From positions 1-62,374 of IMG/VR virus record IMGVR_UViG_3300007351_000005: a DNA stretch of 62,374 nt. One strand, 5' to 3'. This document shows positions 58,185 to 62,374 of the stretch, in pieces. This stretch comes from a virus. The position numbers and the translations under genes were made by a program. The notes under the pieces were generated by a model. The model made no database searches and had not been told where the DNA came from. It saw only the letters and a program-made list of their open reading frames with translations. The first letter of the stretch is position 1. Each line of letters begins with the position of its first letter.

Positions 58185-58570
58185 CGGCGACCTCCGTACA
58201 CGTCGCGCAGCTTCTGCTCGCCGACCGGCCCGAGCGACTTGAGCGCAGCCTCGAGCTCGAGGCGCGCGGTGCGATCGTCGAGCGGCCTTGCGTCCTTCAC
58301 CTCGAAGCCGAGCCAGCCGACGAGCGCACCGGAGACCTTGCGCTGCATATCCGGCGAGCTGATGTCGGCGATTGCCATGACCCAGCCGATGCGGAGGTAG
58401 CGGTTCGAGCGCCCCGAGAGCGCATCGCTGAGGTCCTGCGTGCGGCAGCCGCAGGCGCCGGCCGCGACCATGAGACCGAGCGCATCAACGGCGTCGTTCA
58501 GGATCCGGAGCAACCCGCGCTCGGCTTCCGAAACGCGATGATCGCGTCCAAAATCGATGGCTTGCTGCAT
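58181..58570 (-). CDS. First gene of the leftward replication operon
   Basis: A 129-residue helical protein from ATG 58570, preceded by GGAGAGCTGCTG. Contains AGACGCRTQDLSDALSGRSNRYLRIGWVMAI, possibly a helix-turn-helix-containing regulator. No family recognised. ATGA overlap with the methyltransferase gene. Confidence 0.6.
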   Translation of the reverse strand: MQQAIDFGRDHRVSEAERGLLRILNDAVDALGLMVAAGACGCRTQDLSDALSGRSNRYLRIGWVMAIADISSPDMQRKVSGALVGWLGFEVKDARPLDDRTARLELEAALKSLGPVGEQKLRDVYGGRR

Positions 58571-58583
58571 CAGCAGCTCTCCG

Positions 58584-58611
58584 TTGCGTAGCGTTGCGTA
58601 GCGGCTACGCA
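58584..58611. promoter_or_regulatory. Operator-like repeats in the divergent 58.6-kb gap
   Basis: TTGCGTAGCG occurs twice in tandem (58584-58593, 58594-58603). TGCGTAGC-G-GCTACGCA (58595-58611) is a perfect inverted repeat with a one-base centre. It lies between the leftward replication operon and the rightward lipoprotein genes. No clear -10/-35 pair is seen. Confidence 0.6.
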
Positions 58612-58659
58612 TCGATACGCGTTGTGCGAAGATCTCTCGCGACTCACATTGGAGGCGTG

Positions 58660-58953
58660 ATGAAACTTCTTCTTTTGGCGGCGCTGGCCGCGTGCGGCGG
58701 CGGGGATGCGGGCAGCGAGGTCGTGGACTGCAACACGTGGCCGCAGTTCACCGGCACGAAATGCGAACGCGGCTGCGCGGCTGGACCGACGTGCGGATTT
58801 AACGACGCGGCGTGCAAGGCGACGCTGACGACGTGCAAGCAGCCGAATGGCCGCATCGAATGCGGCGCCGAAAGCCAGGCCGACTTCGATGGCGAGCGCG
58901 GCTGCTGTCAGCAAGATCGGCCGGGCGAACTCGTGTTCGTGGAGTGCGAGTAG
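58660..58953 (+). CDS. Cys-rich lipoprotein
   Basis: A 97-residue protein with TTGGAGG before ATG 58660. Signal LLLLAALAAC with lipobox Cys12, then a mature part with nine further Cys (VDCNTW, KCERGC, TCGFND, ACKATLTTCK, ECGAES, GCCQQD, VECE region). Disulfide-rich, probably exported. Looks like a lysogenic-conversion gene. Confidence 0.7.
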   Translation: MKLLLLAALAACGGGDAGSEVVDCNTWPQFTGTKCERGCAAGPTCGFNDAACKATLTTCKQPNGRIECGAESQADFDGERGCCQQDRPGELVFVECE

Positions 58954-59499
58954 ATGCGGGCGGCGATACTGTTGCTCGCGCTCGCCGGTTGTGGCCCGTC
59001 GATCGTCTCGGCAACGCCCAGGAGCGTGACGCTGAATCGCGTCAACCAGATGACAGTAGAAGAGGCGACAGGGAAAGCGCAGGCCCACTGCGCGCAGTAT
59101 GGGCGTGACGCTGAGCTGGTCCCCGACGCGCATCAGGACGGGATCGCGACCTTCAAGTGCGTCGACGACCAGGACGAGATCGATGCGCAGCGCACCGCGC
59201 GCGCAAAGCGCGAGGCCGAGCTCGCCGAGCTGCGTGCTTCGAAAACCGCCGTTGCGTCGACGGCCACTCTCCGCGGCTTTTACTGCGCCGCATCTGCGAG
59301 CGCTGGCTTCTGCGCTCGCGAGAAGGCCGACTGCGTCACCGCACGCGACGCGGCACTTGCCGCGGTGCCCGAGATCGGTGAGTGCGTGCTCGTCGAGACC
59401 GCGCATTGCTTCGACGCCGATGGTCGCGAGCGCTGCTTCCCGATCGCCGAGCTGTGTGCGGCGCGCGCGAACGGCGCGGCGTGTGTCGAGCGCAAGTGA
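58954..59499 (+). CDS. Lipoprotein, myxobacteria-like
   Basis: A 181-residue protein beginning MRAAILLLALAGC, a lipoprotein signal. The mature part has helical TVEEATGKAQAHC and coiled-coil-like AKREAELAELRASK, then three Cys pairs, including CFDADGRERCFP...LC, a pattern I associate with Myxococcota outer-membrane lipoproteins. Starts directly after the previous stop, so coexpressed with it. Confidence 0.7.
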   Translation: MRAAILLLALAGCGPSIVSATPRSVTLNRVNQMTVEEATGKAQAHCAQYGRDAELVPDAHQDGIATFKCVDDQDEIDAQRTARAKREAELAELRASKTAVASTATLRGFYCAASASAGFCAREKADCVTARDAALAAVPEIGECVLVETAHCFDADGRERCFPIAELCAARANGAACVERK

Positions 59500-59501
59500 C
59501 G

Positions 59502-59975
59502 TCACGAGGCTCTCTCCAGTTCGACTTGCTGCGCTGTGCGAATCGCAGCGCGCAGAAGAATCCGTCGGAACCGACTACGGGATCTCGTTTGCCGACGACG
59601 CGAGAGCACCTTCTGCCTTCTCCGAAACATCAGGCGTCGCGCCTGTTCGTTCTTGGCGAGACCGAGCCGCGCCAGGATCTTTTCGTCGTCCCACATCGAT
59701 CCGGGCGCCGTCGTGTTGTACTTCGGCGCGAACCGACGGATGAGTGCCCCCTCGTAGGCGGCGGCTTGACGCGCAGGCACCTCGATGAGGAACGCGCGAT
59801 GAAACCGCTTGCGCTTCTTCGTCGCAGTGCCTCGAAGGTGCGTGCGGATTCGTGTGCCGGGATCTCTGGTCTGCCCGACGTAAACGATCTCGTCTTTGTA
59901 GACGAGCACGTAGATCGCGACCATCCGCATGAGCTTCAAGTCGACTTCCTTCATTTGGGAAAGCAGTTCGTTCAC
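59502..59975 (-). CDS. GIY-YIG domain protein
   Basis: A 157-residue protein. AIYVLVYKD-EIVYVGQT (residues 20-36) is a variant of the GIY-YIG motif, followed by RDPGTRIRTHL (catalytic Arg) and an Asn near KYNTT. Basic C-terminus. Located next to the repressor; could be a free-standing nuclease. Confidence 0.72.
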   Translation of the reverse strand: MNELLSQMKEVDLKLMRMVAIYVLVYKDEIVYVGQTRDPGTRIRTHLRGTATKKRKRFHRAFLIEVPARQAAAYEGALIRRFAPKYNTTAPGSMWDDEKILARLGLAKNEQARRLMFRRRQKVLSRRRQTRSRSRFRRILLRAAIRTAQQVELERAS

Positions 59976-60196
59976 GACGCGCGCGCCCCATCGTCTTCAT
60001 CGGGGACCCATACGAGCGTGCAGCCGAGTACGGCAGCGAGTTGTTCGGCCTCTTCGGTGCTGAGGATCTGTTCGCCCTTTAGCTTCCGCTGTAGCGACGA
60101 ACGATCGATCTCGAGGTGGCTCGCCTTCAGCAGCTGAGGCACCGACCACCCCTTCGCCCTCATCGCGGCATGGAGCTGCTCAGCGAATGTCTTCAC
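59972..60196 (-). CDS. HTH repressor (Cro/CI-like)
   Basis: A 74-residue protein from GTG 60196: TFAEQLHAAMRAKGWSVPQLLKA and IDRSSLQRKLKGEQI form a helix-turn-helix, as in small phage repressors. Start has no RBS of its own because the promoter (-10 TACTTG) ends 6 bases before it. An operator, TGCACA-T-TGTGCA, lies within its promoter, indicating autoregulation. Probably the lysogeny repressor or Cro. Confidence 0.78.
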   Translation of the reverse strand: MKTFAEQLHAAMRAKGWSVPQLLKASHLEIDRSSLQRKLKGEQILSTEEAEQLAAVLGCTLVWVPDEDDGARAS

Positions 60197-60202
60197 TCCC
60201 TA

Positions 60203-60231
60203 CAAGTACAGTGCACATTGTGCATCGTCAA
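60203..60231 (-). promoter_or_regulatory. Repressor promoter, leaderless architecture
   Basis: TTGACG (60231-60226), 17-bp spacer, TACTTG (60208-60203), then TAGGGA and GTG at 60196. The 17-bp spacer contains the perfect operator TGCACATTGTGCA (60212-60224). Confidence 0.72.
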
Positions 60232-60268
60232 TGCGAATGCACACTGTTCGCTCAGTGCACCGTGTAAG
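60212..60268. promoter_or_regulatory. Operators O1-O3 of the repressor switch
   Basis: Sites of the form TGCACA-N-TGTGCA: O1 TGCACATTGTGCA (60212-60224, perfect), O2 TGCACACTGTTCG (60238-60250, two mismatches) and O3 TGCACCGTGTAAG (60256-60268, weak). They sit between the two divergent genes. Confidence 0.7.
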
Positions 60269-60276
60269 GTCGCGAA

Positions 60277-60771
60277 ATGCCAAGGACCGAAAAGGAATAC
60301 GATCCGGCCTACGATCCTCCCAACTGGTGGCTCGATGAGCTGCGTCGTGTGCTCGGCCTTGGCAGTGGAGTCAAGACGTGGGAGCGCGTCGATCTGGCCG
60401 AACACGCATCCAGTCTCGCTGGTCGCAAGTGGGATGGCACCCGCATCACGAAACTACTCAAGCGGCAGAATCCAACGATGGTGCTCGTCCAGGCGATCTC
60501 GGCGGCGGCATCAATCACGCCTCCGATTTTCGAGGCGCGTTCCAAAGAAGAAGCCGAAGACTTCCTGCGTATTCGCCGACAGCATGACGCCAGGGCCGAC
60601 GGAGAAATCAATCCGGAAACACTTTCGAAGGTTTCGCGAATCGCACAACGTTTGGAGCACACCGTCGCAGAAGTCACTGCATCGATGCACGATCAGACCG
60701 ATGCCTTAAACTCCAAGGATGAAAGAAGCCCTAGAGGTCGAGGCCATCGACGCGCTTCTGATCGCCGGTAG
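60277..60771 (+). CDS. HTH regulator, possible second repressor
   Basis: A 164-residue protein transcribed away from the small repressor. DLAEHASSLAGRKWDGTRITKLLKRQNPTMVLVQAISAAA fits an XRE-type helix-turn-helix (~40-80), then a charged helical tail. A -10-like TAAGGT is 6 bases before the ATG. It may be the CI- or Cro-equivalent opposite the small protein. Confidence 0.6.
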   Translation: MPRTEKEYDPAYDPPNWWLDELRRVLGLGSGVKTWERVDLAEHASSLAGRKWDGTRITKLLKRQNPTMVLVQAISAAASITPPIFEARSKEEAEDFLRIRRQHDARADGEINPETLSKVSRIAQRLEHTVAEVTASMHDQTDALNSKDERSPRGRGHRRASDRR

Positions 60772-60925
60772 ACGCCTGCTCGAGCTCGATCAGAAAGCAT
60801 TCGCCAAGGTACTGGCAGCGGCACGCGCGTTCGTGGCTGCGTACGAACGACCGAACGAGGATGAGGCGATTTTCGCATCCCGTCTGAAGCAGATCTCATC
60901 AAAGGGTTCCGGGCTCTTGGACTAG
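60719..60925 (+). CDS. Small hypothetical helical protein
   Basis: A 68-residue protein overlapping the preceding gene's end by 53 bp in another frame. Helical (IDALLIAGRRLLELD, FAKVLAAARAFVAAY). No family recognised. Lies before the operator pair at 60941-60996. Confidence 0.5.
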   Translation: MKEALEVEAIDALLIAGRRLLELDQKAFAKVLAAARAFVAAYERPNEDEAIFASRLKQISSKGSGLLD

Positions 60926-60940
60926 CGTCACGGTGCACAG

Positions 60941-60996
60941 TGCACAAAGTGCATTTTCGTCCTTGACGGAGCGAGATGCACAGTGCACTCTGTGCA
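60941..60996 (+). promoter_or_regulatory. Early promoter with operators O4 and O5
   Basis: TTGACG (60963-60968), 17-bp spacer, CACTCT (60986-60991), six bases, ATG 60998. O5 TGCACTCTGTGCA (60984-60996, one mismatch) covers the -10; O4 TGCACAAAGTGCA (60941-60953, one mismatch) lies upstream; TGCACAGTGCA (60977-60987) is an extra half-site pair. The repressor should shut this promoter. Confidence 0.75.
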
Positions 60997-60997
60997 C

Positions 60998-61363
60998 ATG
61001 CTCGACACTCCGGCCGACCTCGCCGCCCCGTTCCAGGATCCGCCCTCGCCGCTCGACATGGTCCCGGCGATCCGCTGGGCGTTCGTCGACGATGGCCGGA
61101 TCGACGTCCTCCACTACGTCGAGAGCGGCGGCCGGTTCGAGTGCCACCACACGGTCGTCGCGGCGGAGCGCCACGGCCGCCGCTGGGAGATCGACACGAT
61201 CGACGGGCCGGACCTGGACTTCGGCAGCGCCGACCTCCTCGCGGGCGAGCTGAGCGCCGAGGCCGCGGGCCGCCCGTGCGCGTACCGCATCGACGAGCTC
61301 GACATGGCGCTCGAGCGCTGCCGCCTGAGCCTGGAGCGGAAGCTCGCGCAGGAGGCCGCGTAG
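60998..61363 (+). CDS. First early-operon protein, unknown
   Basis: A 121-residue protein with a leaderless-type start. Beta-rich centre (GRIDVLHYVESGGRFECHHTVVAAERHG), helical C-terminus. No family recognised. Directly repressor-controlled. Confidence 0.6.
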   Translation: MLDTPADLAAPFQDPPSPLDMVPAIRWAFVDDGRIDVLHYVESGGRFECHHTVVAAERHGRRWEIDTIDGPDLDFGSADLLAGELSAEAAGRPCAYRIDELDMALERCRLSLERKLAQEAA

Positions 61364-61525
61364 ATGTCGGCGACACGCATCATCCAGCGTCGGCAGTGGA
61401 TCAGCGACTGCCCGCCGATCTTCAACCAGCGCCAGCGCGAGATGCAGGCGCTTCGCAAAGCGCTCCCCAAGCCGTCACCGCGCGTGACCTACCGCCAGTG
61501 GCTGCAGCGCAGAAAGGCCGCGTGA
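61364..61525 (+). CDS. 53-residue basic protein
   Basis: ATG follows the previous stop directly. Basic and Gln-rich (IIQRRQWISDCPPIFNQRQR), with a C-terminal TYRQWLQRRKAA. No family recognised. Overlaps the next ATG. Confidence 0.5.
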   Translation: MSATRIIQRRQWISDCPPIFNQRQREMQALRKALPKPSPRVTYRQWLQRRKAA

Positions 61526-61728
61526 TGCGCTGCACCACCGAGCAACACGAGGCGCTCAAGCGCGACGCGTGGGAGTCACTGACGCCGATCGGCATCATGC
61601 CCGCGTACACCGACGAGCCGCGCGTGCTCGAACTAGCCAACTGCGCGTGCGGCTCGACGCTCGCGCGCGAAGTCCCGGCGACGACCGACGAGGCGCTTTC
61701 GATCCTCCGCCGTGAGGGGCTTTTGTGA
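61525..61728 (+). CDS. Small hypothetical protein
   Basis: A 67-residue protein beginning MRCTTEQHEALKRDAWESL and containing LANCACGSTL. No family recognised. 1-bp overlap upstream and GTGA overlap downstream. Confidence 0.55.
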   Translation: MRCTTEQHEALKRDAWESLTPIGIMPAYTDEPRVLELANCACGSTLAREVPATTDEALSILRREGLL

Positions 61729-61928
61729 GCGCGGCCATGCAACGCCTCCGCGAGCGCAATGCCGCCAAGTTCGGCATGACGCTCGAGCAATACGACGCGC
61801 ACGTGGCCGCCGAGCAGCGCCGGCTCGACGCGATCTACAAGGCGCGCACCGATCACCATTACTGCCGCGGCGTACTGATCAGCGCGGCGATCAGCCGCGG
61901 CAACGTGCTCGCGTGGAGCACGCCGTGA
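61725..61928 (+). CDS. Small helical protein
   Basis: A 67-residue protein from a GTG: QRLRERNAAKFGMTLEQYDAHVAAEQRRLD, then YCRGVLISAAISRG. Possible DNA-binding small protein. GTGA overlaps on both sides. Confidence 0.55.
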   Translation: MSAAMQRLRERNAAKFGMTLEQYDAHVAAEQRRLDAIYKARTDHHYCRGVLISAAISRGNVLAWSTP

Positions 61929-62215
61929 TCCGCTACATGTCGATCGCCGAGCGCGAAGCGCGTCGCCGCGAGCAAGAGCGTAGCTACGAAGCCGACGACG
62001 AGCGCGCACGCGCGAAGTTCGAGCGGCTGTTCGGCCCGATCGACGACGACGACGACGAGCCGTCACCGCCCAAGCCGCATGTCACGCGCATCGAGGCGTC
62101 CGGCAGCCTCCGCGCGTTCCGCTGCTCGTGCCACGCGTTCGGCACGTGGACGACCGCCGCGAAGGCGCAGGCGCAAGCCGAGGCGCACGTCGCCAAGCCG
62201 TGGGTGCGTCCATGA
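61925..62215 (+). CDS. Hypothetical acidic/basic protein
   Basis: A 96-residue protein from GTG 61925 (ATG 61937 also possible). Charged helical N-terminus (REARRREQERSYEAD), an Asp run, then RAFRCSCHAFGTWTTAAKA. No family recognised. Confidence 0.55.
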   Translation: MIRYMSIAEREARRREQERSYEADDERARAKFERLFGPIDDDDDEPSPPKPHVTRIEASGSLRAFRCSCHAFGTWTTAAKAQAQAEAHVAKPWVRP

Positions 62216-62336
62216 CCGAGCCCGTGATCGATCTCGATGCGCTCTATGACAACCGCAGCGACCCAGACGCTCGCATGGTCCTCGAAGACTGGGAGCGTTC
62301 GCGCTACGAGACGTCGACGGTCGCGCGTCTTGGGTT
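62212..62336 (+). CDS. Hypothetical protein, 3' end lost
   Basis: ATG 62212 reads MTEPVIDLDALYDNRSDPDA and stays open to 62336. Beyond this the sequence is adapter, whose translation (DRKSVV) would falsely complete the gene. The rest of the gene is probably at the left end of the window or missing. Confidence 0.6.
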
Positions 62337-62374
62337 AGATCGGAAGAGCGTCGTGTAGGGAAAGAGTGTAGATC
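62337..62374 (+). other. Illumina adapter contamination
   Basis: The final 38 bases are the TruSeq universal adapter complement, beginning AGATCGGAAGAGCGTCGTGT. Not part of the organism. Confidence 0.97.

Noticed and set aside
62128-62358. Complete 76-codon gene at the right end
   Set aside because: Its final codons and stop are adapter sequence, and its first part is a shadow of the genes at 61925 and 62212.

Overview
The window looks like the near-complete genome of a temperate, siphovirus-like phage, about 62 kb, GC-rich and densely packed, with most adjacent genes sharing 4-bp stop/start overlaps (ATGA or GTGA). Temperate lifestyle is shown by a tyrosine integrase (13911-14957), an attP-like site carrying the 3' half of a tRNA-Leu(GAG) gene (15044-15097) and a divergent repressor region with repeated operators (59972-61000). 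Head and tail genes are complete: small and large terminase, DUF935-type portal, Mu F-like protein, XkdF-like protease with scaffold, capsid protein, tail terminator, tail tube, G/GT chaperones with a slippery heptamer, tape measure, tail tip and fibre. Host: the GC content and the Cys-rich lipoproteins near 59 kb recall Myxococcota, but that is inference only.

Layout. (1) 1-17.4 kb, rightward: small hypotheticals, a protein with 47 tetrapeptide repeats, SSB, a RecA-like ATPase, a Cas4/AddB-like nuclease, a C5 methyltransferase, a HerA-like ATPase, a run of phage accessory families (DUF4031, ASCH, DUF4326, Gp37/Gp68), an HNH nuclease, a broken methyltransferase, integrase plus attP, and a string of small zinc or ribbon-helix-helix proteins driven by two apparently leaderless promoters. 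(2) 17.4-46.2 kb, leftward: lysis genes (CHAP endolysin, nested spanins, small membrane proteins), then tail, head and packaging genes. It is interrupted by two tRNA-Ser genes and one metalloprotease lipoprotein gene on the opposite strand. (3) 46.2-58.6 kb, leftward: zinc-ribbon proteins, nucleases, a RuvC-like resolvase, two amino-methyltransferases, an iteron-rich candidate origin, helicase, primase, DUF4406 and HNH proteins. (4) 58.6-62.3 kb: two lipoproteins, a GIY-YIG protein, the repressor switch and the first genes of the rightward early operon. Reading direction at both window ends agrees, so the early operon probably runs from the right end into the left end of a circular or circularly permuted genome.

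The last 38 bases (62337-62374) are Illumina adapter, not biology, and the last gene is therefore truncated.

How it works together (inference): the repressor at 59972-60196 binds TGCACA-N-TGTGCA sites in its own promoter and over the promoter of the early operon. On induction the early operon gives recombination, modification and integration functions. The leftward operon gives replication and then virion and lysis proteins. An 11-bp motif, AAATCGACCCC, recurs mostly 14-31 bp upstream of late genes and is the best candidate for an undescribed late control element.
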